NCBI GenBank assembly: GCA_041862375.1
Contig: JBGVTE010000065.1
Span: forward strand, 1 to 64,000
Direction of reading: 5' to 3'
Source: WVZL01 sp041862375
GTDB taxonomy: Bacteria > Acidobacteriota > Aminicenantia > Aminicenantales > Aminicenantaceae
Length of the DNA: 64,000 nt
Each line of letters begins with the position of its first letter. Position 1 is the stretch's first letter. The notes below the pieces were generated by a model. The model saw only the letters and a program-made list of their open reading frames with translations. It ran no database searches and was not told the DNA's origin. Positions 7,713-16,056 of this stretch are shown in pieces. A program made the translations under genes and the position numbers.

Positions 7713-9247
7713 AAAAATTACACTATTACTCTCTTAGCATTTTGTTATTAAGCTTGCCTTTCATTACCATGTCCTGTGGCACCAAAGCTGATCCCAATAA
7801 GCTCTCTTCGGAACTACTTCCTCTAGAGGGAAATCCTCTGGTTGGATTTAGAATCCTTCTCAAAATAGGCTCAGCAAATGATCCTGCAGGGAAAGAGGGG
7901 CTTTGCCAGCTTACTCTCAGCATGCTCGCAAATGGAGGAAGCAAGAGCCTGACATTCAAAGAAATACAAAAAAAATTCTATCCTTTGGCAGCTTCAGTTG
8001 GACTTCGAGTTGACAAAGAGATGTCTGTTTTTACGGGCCAAGTTCACTTAGATAACATCGAAAAATACTATGCGATCTTAAAAGATATGCTCCTCGATCC
8101 CGGCTTTCGCTTGGATGACTTCAACAGGATAAAAACAAATCAAATTAACTTTTTGGAAAAAACTCTGGTCGGGAACATGGATGAACAGTTCGGAAAAGAA
8201 ATCCTGAACCTGTTAATGTATGAAGGACATCCATATGGTCACCATGAGGCAGGTAATATCGAGGCTCTTGAAAAAATAACATTAGATGATGTAAAAGCCT
8301 TTTACAATGAATATTTCCTTCAGGGGAATATAACGGTAGGCCTTGTTGGCGGCTATCCAACTGAATTTCCTGATAAAGTTATGGAAGATTTCTCCTCTTT
8401 GCCAGAAGGCTTTACGCCTAAACTCGACCTGCCAGAGCAAAGACAACCTAATGGACTAGAGGTTGTTATTGCTGAGAAAAAAACACCGGCAACTGCTATA
8501 TCCATGGGTTTTCCTGTTCTTCTCAGCAGGGCCAGTGATGATTATTTCCCTCTGTGGATAGCAGGCTCACACTTTGGAGAACACAGACAACACGTTTCTC
8601 TCCTTTTCCAAAAGATTCGTGAAGAAAGAGGACAGAATTACGGTGACTATGCCTACATAGATCACTTTATCCAGGGGAGACGCAAATATCCAGCGACAAA
8701 TTATTGCCGTCAGCAACAGTACTTTTCCATCTGGATTCGTCCTCTTGTTAATTCCAATCGCCACTTTGTACTCCGTCAGGCACTTAAAGAGCTGAAAAAG
8801 CTAGTGGAAGAGGGCATTCCCAGAGAAAGATTCCAAGAAGTGCAGAAATATCTCCTCAATTATACTAAGCTCTACGCCCAGACGCTTGGTGAAAGGCTCG
8901 GCTGGCAGATTGATTCTCACTATTACGGCTACGGCGACTTTCTCGAAGAGGTCCAAAAAAAACTGCCCACTCTATCTCAAGAAGATGTGAACCGCTCTAT
9001 TAAAACATATTTTAACTCTAACACAATTTACATAGCTATCATCACCGATGATGCAGAAGCGCTGAAGAATGCACTTGTTGCAAACACTCCCTCACCAATA
9101 ACCTATGCCAATCCCAATATGCCCAAGGAAATTCTGGAAGAGGATCTTGTAATCCAGACATTTCCTCTTGATGTAAGACCAGAAAATGTAAGAATAGCTC
9201 CTGCTTCAGAGTTTTTTCTGAAAGCTGGCCTGCCGAAAACAGAATAG
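7709..9247 (+). CDS. M16 family non-catalytic partner, secreted or lipid-anchored
   Basis: A protein of 512 residues with a hydrophobic signal ending FITMSC. Cys23 may be a lipidation site, although the -3 position is not ideal for a lipobox. The M16 fold is recognisable (LLKIGSANDPAGKEGLCQL, then MLANGG), but HxxEH is absent: that position reads GLCQLTLSML. It is therefore the inactive half that forms the substrate chamber with the upstream peptidase. It also has the C-terminal M16 domain, including the REERGQNYGDYAY segment. Confidence 0.88.
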   Translation: MKKLHYYSLSILLLSLPFITMSCGTKADPNKLSSELLPLEGNPLVGFRILLKIGSANDPAGKEGLCQLTLSMLANGGSKSLTFKEIQKKFYPLAASVGLRVDKEMSVFTGQVHLDNIEKYYAILKDMLLDPGFRLDDFNRIKTNQINFLEKTLVGNMDEQFGKEILNLLMYEGHPYGHHEAGNIEALEKITLDDVKAFYNEYFLQGNITVGLVGGYPTEFPDKVMEDFSSLPEGFTPKLDLPEQRQPNGLEVVIAEKKTPATAISMGFPVLLSRASDDYFPLWIAGSHFGEHRQHVSLLFQKIREERGQNYGDYAYIDHFIQGRRKYPATNYCRQQQYFSIWIRPLVNSNRHFVLRQALKELKKLVEEGIPRERFQEVQKYLLNYTKLYAQTLGERLGWQIDSHYYGYGDFLEEVQKKLPTLSQEDVNRSIKTYFNSNTIYIAIITDDAEALKNALVANTPSPITYANPNMPKEILEEDLVIQTFPLDVRPENVRIAPASEFFLKAGLPKTE

Positions 9248-9440
9248 ACTAGCTTCACAAAAGACTTTGCCTAACGCTGCTTAAAGAGCTGGTTTAAATA
9301 TTGACGACAGGATTAAATATAATCAGGACCTGGATAGCAAATAATCATAAAATTTAAGTTATAAAAGTTATGAAAGCCTGACCCCAAGGTTGACATTAGG
9401 AGAATGAATATATATTATTTCAAAAAAAGAGGCAAAAAGA

Positions 9441-9677
9441 GTGGAAAAACGCAAATCGTTTTCTTGTGAGGTTTGTGGGAATGAAACTGAACCTACCCGC
9501 CATGTAGAAGTGATTGCCTATTACGACAAGGTATACCATATATCAGAGTGGCGCGTATGCCCAAATCGTGAAGGTGAGAAAGGCTGTGGTCACTGGCAGT
9601 TGTTTTATTATGATATTAATGAGAAGTCCTTGCAGGATAAGATGCCTGAAAAAAAGACAGAAGATTCTGAAAAATAA
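9441..9677 (+). CDS. Small zinc-ribbon-like hypothetical protein
   Basis: A 78-residue protein starting at a GTG behind AAGAGG. It has CEVCGNETEPTRH near the N-terminus and a second cysteine set, CPNREGEKGCGHW, which suggests one zinc-binding site. The tail is charged. I do not recognise the family. It is isolated between the M16 operon and a convergent gene. An overlapping ORF in another frame (9514-9723) is a shadow. Confidence 0.55.
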   Translation: MEKRKSFSCEVCGNETEPTRHVEVIAYYDKVYHISEWRVCPNREGEKGCGHWQLFYYDINEKSLQDKMPEKKTEDSEK

Positions 9678-9739
9678 CTCCTATCTCTTCCCTGACTATA
9701 TAGGCTATATAACAGAAGGTTAATATCAGAGCTTAATTC

Positions 9740-11194
9740 CTAAAACTGGACAAAGATTGGGTTCGAAATTAATTTTCTGTTCTTTCTATCTCTCACATCT
9801 AAACGGTAATATATTTTTTTCCCTGGTTCAAAAATATAATCCTGAAAATTTATACTTATGGGAGTCTTGCCGGAGAAACTTCTTAAAAGCTCTCCGTATC
9901 GAATAAGCCTGACTGTCAAATTATTTTCCCTTTCTATTCCAGAGGAAGAGATTGAAATGTTTATTGTTGGATGACCTTTAGAAACTATCTCTTCTCCCAT
10001 TACCGCCTTGCGTGATGTTTCAGAAACATAAATTGAGAATTCTTCAAGTACAAGTTGTGGTAAATCAACATTTCCCCGATAAGCATACATCCTGCCTTTT
10101 TTTAAGGCATTTAAAATGGCATTTTTTGTTTTGTTTTTTACCAGAAATACAGTAGGAAAATTTCCTAATCTCTCCCCGGCAGAACCATCTTCATGAAAAT
10201 CGGCTGAAGATATTCCCCAGACCGGACTTTTTCTCAACCCGGAGCAGTATTCTTTTAAAATCCTGTCCCATATATTGCCTGGTTCTGTAACAGTTATGGT
10301 ATCTCCATACAGAGCGGCAAAGCCAGTATAACTTTTAGACTCTACCAAGGTATGAGGGTAAGGATGAGTTTCTCTGAACACAGATCCTAATCTTCCTCGG
10401 CCTGACCTCGCTTCAGGATGATTCCAAAAAACCATTCCCCCTCGAGAGTTTACATAATCTATCAACAACTGGTAAGGCAAAATTCCTTGTGGTCCATGAT
10501 ACTGATCAAAGGGGGAGCTTTTAAAAAGGTGGTTATTAAAAATAAGAAGAAGAAAAAATATGAAAATGATGATTCCAGAGTATCTGATAGCTTTCCGAGC
10601 TCTTAACATAAAAAGGCCGATTATCAGGGGAATAAATAATAGAAAAAAGCCGACAGAGATCAATGAAGTGACATACTTTGTGGAACAACCGTTGTGGAGA
10701 ATTGGCAATTCTCTGTAATCCCTGGGATTTTCGAGACCCACTATTAACAGATGCTTTTCCCAATCACAAACGGTCAGATTTTTTTTGAAATAGTTTCCTT
10801 TCCAGTAATAAAAAGGCGAAGATTCTGCACCTGGAATTAAAATCATTTCCGGATATTTCTTTGAAACTGAAGAAATCGTATTCAGGTAATTCTCAGGTTT
10901 TCCTTTATTGATTGAAGGCTTTTCCACCTTTTTTTTCAGAATATTCTGAAAGGGACGTACTCCGTATTCCAATGTCATCCTGTCATGGTCATTTATAAAA
11001 AGCACATTAAATCCTCTTTTTTTAGCCAGTTTTACAAGATGTTCAAGCGAGTGAGCTCCGTCGCCGAAATCAGTGTGGATATCAATAAGGCCAGCGACCT
11101 GAATATATTCGTCATCAAATCCAAAACTATTTATAAGTCCCCCTACAGTAACTACAATCATAATAAGAATAAATTTTTTAATATGATTGTTCAT
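9740..11194 (-). CDS. Membrane-embedded PHP-fold (CehA/McbA-like) metallohydrolase
   Basis: About 484 residues from the ATG at 11194; a TTG at 11209 would add five. An N-terminal membrane segment is followed by a PHP-type metal motif, GLIDIHTDFGDGAHS. Further likely ligands are NDHD, PGAES, FWNHPEA and SSADFHEDG. Two strong transmembrane helices (about 175-197 and 205-222) are inserted in the middle of the fold, and a beta-rich C-terminal region closes the protein. CehA/McbA relatives hydrolyse phosphoesters or other esters, but the substrate here is unknown. It has no clear ribosome-binding site and no operon partner. Confidence 0.75.
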   Translation of the reverse strand: MNNHIKKFILIMIVVTVGGLINSFGFDDEYIQVAGLIDIHTDFGDGAHSLEHLVKLAKKRGFNVLFINDHDRMTLEYGVRPFQNILKKKVEKPSINKGKPENYLNTISSVSKKYPEMILIPGAESSPFYYWKGNYFKKNLTVCDWEKHLLIVGLENPRDYRELPILHNGCSTKYVTSLISVGFFLLFIPLIIGLFMLRARKAIRYSGIIIFIFFLLLIFNNHLFKSSPFDQYHGPQGILPYQLLIDYVNSRGGMVFWNHPEARSGRGRLGSVFRETHPYPHTLVESKSYTGFAALYGDTITVTEPGNIWDRILKEYCSGLRKSPVWGISSADFHEDGSAGERLGNFPTVFLVKNKTKNAILNALKKGRMYAYRGNVDLPQLVLEEFSIYVSETSRKAVMGEEIVSKGHPTINISISSSGIERENNLTVRLIRYGELLRSFSGKTPISINFQDYIFEPGKKIYYRLDVRDRKNRKLISNPIFVQF

Positions 11195-11251
11195 TATACT
11201 AAGTAACAATTATCCTAGTATTAAAAGTTAATATTGAAAAGTTAAAATAGT

Positions 11252-11563
11252 AAGCATCTTTTTTTCCGTGATAAGGAAAGACAAGCGTGGGTATACGGTG
11301 AAGAAGGTCGTATGAAGTAAAGCTCAGGCAGTGGGTTCAAAAACACGCAACTTTTCCCCCAGCGAAGTAAAAGTTGCTCGGTTTCAGGCTTCGCTCTCCT
11401 CTCCACAGAGAGGAACCATGCCCGCTCAGCCTTCAAACGGCTTTTTACACCCACATGCCTTCGCCAAACATCTTTAGCGCTGGGGCAAAGCGAGCGTGCC
11501 TTCAAGCCGAATGCCCATCGCTTAATGACTATTTTAATTTTCATCACGGAAAAAAAGATGCTT
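11252..11563. mobile_element. 312-bp MITE-like element with perfect 21-bp terminal inverted repeats
   Basis: The left end (11252-11272, starting AAGCATC and ending CCGTGAT) is the exact reverse complement of 11543-11563. The interior is more GC-rich than its surroundings, contains short complementary segments such as GCAACTTTT/AAAAGTTGC, and codes for no recognisable protein. AGTTAAA occurs just outside both ends (11240-11246 and 11565-11571), a possible but imperfectly placed target duplication. The terminal sequence is the core of the dispersed repeat found elsewhere in the window. No transposase is present. Confidence 0.7.
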
Positions 11564-11650
11564 CAGTTAAAGTATAAAATTTCAGTTGCATTAATACCAT
11601 TTCTATTATATGTAAATAGCTGTAATACAAAAAGGCATGAATTTATAAAT

Positions 11651-11680
11651 TTGACTTGTTTAATATTTTTTTTATATACT
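11651..11680 (+). promoter_or_regulatory. Predicted sigma70 promoter for the polysaccharide locus
   Basis: TTGACT (11651-11656) and TATACT (11675-11680) are 18 bp apart, followed by a leader of about 50 nt to the ATG at 11736. It is the best promoter match near the start of the locus. Confidence 0.55.
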
Positions 11681-11735
11681 TCTTAGTAAATCAGCTCATT
11701 GAAAGAAAATAACTAGAAGTTTTTTAAATAAAGCT

Positions 11736-12539
11736 ATGTATGAAAGCCACTGGGGTCTGAGGGAAAAGCCATTCGAGAACACGCCTGATCCCCGATTCAT
11801 GTATTATTCACATGAACACCTGGAAGCTGCAACAAGATTGACCTACGCAATCAAGGAACGCAAGGGAGCAGCTTTACTGACCGGCGATTATGGCTGTGGA
11901 AAAACAATTATAAGCAGACTGATTTTTGAAATATTACCTCAGGATAAATATGAAATAGGCCTCGTTACCAATCCTATGCTGAGCTCAATTGACCTTCTTA
12001 GAGAAATTTGCTTTGAATTGGATATAAGGCTTTCTCCAGATTCAACAAAACCTCAAATATTAAAAGACCTCAATAACAATTTTTACGAAAATATGAATAA
12101 TGACAAAGAAAGTGTTATTATGATAGACGAAGCCCATACTATCAAGGACACGGACACATTTGAGGAATTGAGGCTTCTCTTGAATTTTCAGCTCAACGAA
12201 AGGTTTCTCATGACGCTTGTACTCATCGGGCAGCCCGAACTGAGGAATAAAATAGATAATCTTCAATCATTCAAACAGAGAATATCGATAATGTATCATA
12301 TAAATCCCTTGAGTAAGAGCGACACTGAAAAGTACATAGCTCACAGATTAAGTAAGGCCGGTGTTGTAAGAGAAATCTTTTTACCAGCTTCCCTAAAATT
12401 AATTTGGGAAAGATCCGAAGGAATTCCTCGAGTGATAAATACTATCTGTGACATGTGCTTACTCACAGGATTTACTAGAAAACTTAATGTTATAAACGAA
12501 GAAGTAGCAAAACAAATTATCAATGATTTAGGTAGTTAA
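11736..12539 (+). CDS. ExeA/GspA-type AAA ATPase of a polysaccharide locus
   Basis: A protein of 267 residues opening MYESHWGLREKPFENTPDPRF, the typical N-terminus of ExeA-like secretion ATPases. It has Walker A GDYGCGKT (50-57) and Walker B VIMIDEAH (127-134). Homologues occur in type II secretion (ExeA) and in exopolysaccharide/exosortase loci, where they are annotated as secretion ATPases. There is no peptidoglycan-binding domain at the C-terminus. It lies 6 bp before an HD-GYP gene, so the two are almost certainly co-transcribed. A link to polysaccharide export is inferred from the genes that follow. Confidence 0.85.
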   Translation: MYESHWGLREKPFENTPDPRFMYYSHEHLEAATRLTYAIKERKGAALLTGDYGCGKTIISRLIFEILPQDKYEIGLVTNPMLSSIDLLREICFELDIRLSPDSTKPQILKDLNNNFYENMNNDKESVIMIDEAHTIKDTDTFEELRLLLNFQLNERFLMTLVLIGQPELRNKIDNLQSFKQRISIMYHINPLSKSDTEKYIAHRLSKAGVVREIFLPASLKLIWERSEGIPRVINTICDMCLLTGFTRKLNVINEEVAKQIINDLGS

Positions 12540-12545
12540 GTCATT

Positions 12546-13550
12546 ATGGTCAGAATATCTGAACTTCTAAAAAAGCGCGCTGGAGAGAAACCTCAAACCG
12601 GTGAATTTTTAGTCTCTGAAGCAATCAAAGAAAAGGGAGATATAGACAGCCCGCTTGGAGTCAGAAGAATTTATGAGGATACAATTCTTCGTTTAAAGCA
12701 TATATTTCAAGATATTATAGATGGTAAATCCGTAGAGATAAAAGAAATTGAAAACCTTGCTGTAAAAATAGAAGAAACACTTCAGGTTAAGATTGATACA
12801 TTCCTGTCTTTAGTAAACAATTTCTCTCTATATGAAAAGGAAGATGATTTTCTCTATGCTCATTCAGTAAATGTGGCAATTTTAGTAACTAACATCGGAA
12901 TATCATTTGGATTTGATAAAAGAGAACTTATTGATTTATGCATAGCTAGCCTTATACATGATATCGGTATGCTTAAAGTCCCCCAAGAAATAGTGAGCAA
13001 GCCCGAAAAATTAACAAAAGGGGAGTTTGAGCTGGTTAAAAAGCATCCGATTTATGGCTTACAATTATTGAGTAACGTCAAAGGTTTGCCGAAAGCTACT
13101 CTTGAAGTTGTTTATCATCACCATGATAAAATAGATGGAACAGGGTACCCTGAGCCAAAGAGAGGTGAGAGAACCTCCAAATATGCTCAAATCGTGGGAA
13201 TAGCTGAAATTTATGAAGCTTTAACACATCCTCGACCCTATCGCAGTTATAAAATTATTCCTTCCGAGGCTGTAAAAATTATTGTCAAAGAGGAATCGAG
13301 TTCCTATGAAAATGAAATACTAAGAGCTTTTCTCAACTATGTTACTTTTTATCCCGTCGGAAGCCATGTATTATTGAATACCAATGAAATTGGCAAGGTC
13401 CTTAAAGTAAACGAGAATCTTCCCCTGCGTCCAGTTGTAGAAATCATGTACGATTCAGAAAGAAAGAAACTTGAGAAAACCAAAACAATTGATTTGACAA
13501 AATCTCCCGTTGTATACATAGAGAAAGCTATAGATGAGGATACTATTTAA
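12546..13550 (+). CDS. HD-GYP domain cyclic-di-GMP phosphodiesterase
   Basis: A protein of 334 residues. Residues about 1-95 have no recognised domain. The HD-GYP domain then shows His106, the HD pair His138-Asp139 (LIHDIGMLKVP), His167, HHHDKIDGTGYP (191-202, with GYP intact) and PRPYR. All expected metal and substrate residues are visible, so hydrolysis of c-di-GMP is likely. There is no receiver or membrane domain, so input may come through the N-terminal region or the ExeA partner. The C-terminal 60 residues may be a small extra domain. Confidence 0.9.
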   Translation: MVRISELLKKRAGEKPQTGEFLVSEAIKEKGDIDSPLGVRRIYEDTILRLKHIFQDIIDGKSVEIKEIENLAVKIEETLQVKIDTFLSLVNNFSLYEKEDDFLYAHSVNVAILVTNIGISFGFDKRELIDLCIASLIHDIGMLKVPQEIVSKPEKLTKGEFELVKKHPIYGLQLLSNVKGLPKATLEVVYHHHDKIDGTGYPEPKRGERTSKYAQIVGIAEIYEALTHPRPYRSYKIIPSEAVKIIVKEESSSYENEILRAFLNYVTFYPVGSHVLLNTNEIGKVLKVNENLPLRPVVEIMYDSERKKLEKTKTIDLTKSPVVYIEKAIDEDTI

Positions 13551-13685
13551 GTGGATTTTGGAGCTGATACCATTTATTATTTCTATACAGGCCAACAGAA
13601 ATCCTAAAACATATATTCAAGCTATACCATCATGATAACTTTTTCAGTTCGAACCTCGGAAAAAAGCTAATCTAAGACCTCGCTT

Positions 13686-14369
13686 ATGATTGTCTCAATT
13701 CATCAACCTCAGTACCTGCCCTGGTTGGGATACTTCGATAAAATTGAAAAAAGCGATATTTTTATCTTCTTGGATAATGTGCAATTTAAAAAAAATGAAT
13801 GGCAGAATCGGAATAAAATCAAGACTGCTCAGGATTGGCAGTGGCTCACTGTTCCCGTGATTCACAAATATCCTCAAAAAATTTTGGAAGTCAAAATTAA
13901 CAACAGAGTCCCTTGGAGCAGAAAACATTTAAGTGCGCTTATTACTAATTATTCCAAGGCTCCCTTTTATAAAGAGTATATTGATTTTTTTGAACAAACA
14001 TATGCCCGGAACTGGGGCTATTTAGCCGACATTAATATTCAAATGATTAAATATTTAACAACTGCTTTGGGTATTTCGGAGAAAAAGTTTATAAAGGCAT
14101 CAAAATACGAAGTGAGAGAAGACGGCACTGAGCGATTAATTGATCTATGCAAGCACGTAGGAGGAGACATTTACCTCTCTGGAAAAGACGGAGCAAAGTA
14201 TTTAAACCTGGACAAATTTAAGGAAGAAGGAATCAAGGTGATCTTCCAAGATTATAACCACCCGCAATATCCTCAGCTTTATGGAAGTTTTGAGCCATAT
14301 CTTTCAGTCATAGATTTACTCTTTAATTGCGGTCAAAAGAGCCTTTCAATCTTAAAGGGAGGAGAATGA
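13686..14369 (+). CDS. WbqC-like family protein
   Basis: A protein of 227 residues starting MIVSIHQPQYLPWLGYFDKI, the hallmark of the WbqC family, followed by FLDNVQFKKNEWQNRNKIK. WbqC proteins are found in O-antigen and sugar-modification clusters and may act as acyl- or aminoacyl-transferases on amino sugars; the chemistry is not established. Its stop overlaps the next start (ATGA), giving a tight pair with the PIG-L deacetylase. Together they could deacetylate and then re-acylate an amino sugar (inference). Confidence 0.85.
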   Translation: MIVSIHQPQYLPWLGYFDKIEKSDIFIFLDNVQFKKNEWQNRNKIKTAQDWQWLTVPVIHKYPQKILEVKINNRVPWSRKHLSALITNYSKAPFYKEYIDFFEQTYARNWGYLADINIQMIKYLTTALGISEKKFIKASKYEVREDGTERLIDLCKHVGGDIYLSGKDGAKYLNLDKFKEEGIKVIFQDYNHPQYPQLYGSFEPYLSVIDLLFNCGQKSLSILKGGE

Positions 14370-14986
14370 AATTGAATATTTTAGCTTTAGGAGCACATCC
14401 CGACGATATTGAATACGGGTGCGGAGGCAGTTTTCTTAAATTTTCCAGAAAAGGAGTGAAAATATATTTTATGGTTTTAACCAAAGGTGAATTCGGTGGA
14501 GAGACAGAAGTAAGACAGAAAGAACAAGAAGAAGCAATGAAAATTTTGGGCATTAAGAAGATATTTTGGGGTGGATACATGGACACTGAGCTTCCCAATG
14601 AAAGAATAATAATCACCCATATTGATGAAGTAATTAAAAAGGTGAATCCAGATGAAATATACGTAAATTACTTTGATGATATTCATCAGGACCACCGGAT
14701 ATTAGCGAAATGTACTTTAGCCGCAACTCGGTATATAAAAAGGGTGTTGTTCTATGAAGATTACACCTCCAGTAATTTTGAACCGGATATATTTGTTGAT
14801 ATTGAGGATGTATTGGAAGAAAAACAAAAATTGATTCAAGTATTTTCTTCTCAAGTTGTTAAAACTTACCCTACTAAACTAGATATAGTTGAAAGTGTGC
14901 GAGCTACAGCAAATTTCAGGGGATTTCAAGGAAAAGTTAAGTATGCTGAAGGATTCAAGGCGTTCAGATTTTTACGCGAAATATAA
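14366..14986 (+). CDS. PIG-L/LmbE family N-deacetylase
   Basis: About 206 residues from the ATG at 14366, which has a strong GGGAGGAG site and a 4-bp overlap with the WbqC gene. The zinc site motif AHPDD is at the N-terminus (ALGAHPDDIEYGCGG), and IHQDHRILA supplies the third ligand. PIG-L enzymes remove N-acetyl groups from GlcNAc-type sugars in free, nucleotide- or lipid-linked form. A longer upstream reading runs inside the WbqC gene and is rejected. Confidence 0.87.
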   Translation: MKLNILALGAHPDDIEYGCGGSFLKFSRKGVKIYFMVLTKGEFGGETEVRQKEQEEAMKILGIKKIFWGGYMDTELPNERIIITHIDEVIKKVNPDEIYVNYFDDIHQDHRILAKCTLAATRYIKRVLFYEDYTSSNFEPDIFVDIEDVLEEKQKLIQVFSSQVVKTYPTKLDIVESVRATANFRGFQGKVKYAEGFKAFRFLREI

Positions 14987-14990
14987 TATA

Positions 14991-16040
14991 ATGTATTGTG
15001 AGCCTATTCCTCACTCTAGACCTTATATAACTGATTCAGATATAAAGGCTGTTACTTCAGCGCTGGAATCTGGCCAGCTATCTCAGGGTTCTTCAGTCAA
15101 TAAATTTGAGAGGAATTTAGCTGATTTTATTGGGAAAAAAGAGGCTGTTGCAACCAGCTCTGGAACTGCTGCTCTTCATCTGTCATTATCAGCCTTAGGT
15201 GTCAAGGAAAAGGATGAAATAATAATCCCATCCTTTGTTTGTACTGCAGTTCTGAATGCCGTAAATTACACAGGAGCAACTCCGAGGATAGTAGATATTG
15301 AGTCATCTACCTTCAATATCTCAGTTGAAGCTGTCAAAAAAGCAGTAAATAAAAAAACAAGAGCAGTCATTGTGCCTCACATGTTTGGATGCCCCGCTGA
15401 AATCGATGCTCTGTCTGATCTAGGAATTCCCATAATAGAAGATTGTGCTCAGGCCATTGGCGTAACTTTTAAGGGACAGAACGTGGGAAGCTTTGGCCTT
15501 CTATCTGTATTTTCTTTCTATGCCACCAAGGTTATCACCAGTGGAGAGGGAGGAATGGTTTTGAGTGACTCGAGAGAGTTAATTTCTAAAATCAGAGACC
15601 TCAGAGGATATGACAACAGAGATGACTACGTTTTACGGTACAACTACAAGATGACTGACTTACAGGCATCTCTGGGTTTTAACCAGCTATCTTTTTTAGA
15701 GGAATTTATAACCAAGCGAAGAGAGATTGCTGTAAGGTATTTCCGGGAATTTAAAGATTGTGACTTCACTCTCCCTCCCTGGAAAGAAGGAAACGAACAT
15801 ATATACTATAGGTTTGTTGTAAAAACCAGAGGCAATGCTTCTGATTATCTTGAAAAAACAGAAGAGAAGAAAGTGATGTGCAGGCGTCCCGTATATATTC
15901 CTCTTCATGTCTATCTAAATCTATCAGGATTTCCTCACTCATCAGAAGCTTGGAAAAGGACAATCTCAATCCCCCTTTACCCTTCTCTAAAAGAAAACGA
16001 AGTAGAAAGGATTATTCGTGTAATCAAGGAAGTTTTTTAA
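14991..16040 (+). CDS. DegT/DnrJ/EryC1 family sugar aminotransferase
   Basis: About 349 residues from the ATG at 14991, 4 bp after the deacetylase stop. The N-terminal HSRPYITDSDI and the PLP lysine Lys180 in FYATKVITSGEGGM are typical. Related enzymes aminate 4-keto- or 3-keto-sugars linked to nucleotides to make amino sugars for surface glycans. The lysine motif (YATK in place of the common HPTK) is a normal variant. No nucleotide-sugar dehydratase is adjacent, so the keto-sugar must come from elsewhere. Confidence 0.88.
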   Translation: MYCEPIPHSRPYITDSDIKAVTSALESGQLSQGSSVNKFERNLADFIGKKEAVATSSGTAALHLSLSALGVKEKDEIIIPSFVCTAVLNAVNYTGATPRIVDIESSTFNISVEAVKKAVNKKTRAVIVPHMFGCPAEIDALSDLGIPIIEDCAQAIGVTFKGQNVGSFGLLSVFSFYATKVITSGEGGMVLSDSRELISKIRDLRGYDNRDDYVLRYNYKMTDLQASLGFNQLSFLEEFITKRREIAVRYFREFKDCDFTLPPWKEGNEHIYYRFVVKTRGNASDYLEKTEEKKVMCRRPVYIPLHVYLNLSGFPHSSEAWKRTISIPLYPSLKENEVERIIRVIKEVF

Positions 16041-16056
16041 TATCAGGCGTAATCCT

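Noticed and set aside
9370..9400. A GCCTGACCCC motif resembling RAYT-linked palindromes
   Set aside because: Only a single copy, with no inverted partner nearby.
11242..11577. Two overlapping ORFs of 101 and 67 codons on opposite strands within the inverted-repeat element
   Set aside because: They mirror each other across a palindromic, non-coding element, have no recognisable domains and start or end inside the terminal repeats.
13600..13640. A T-loop-like GGTTCGAA on the minus strand, suggesting a tRNA
   Set aside because: The flanking bases do not form the T-stem, and no acceptor or anticodon arm is present.
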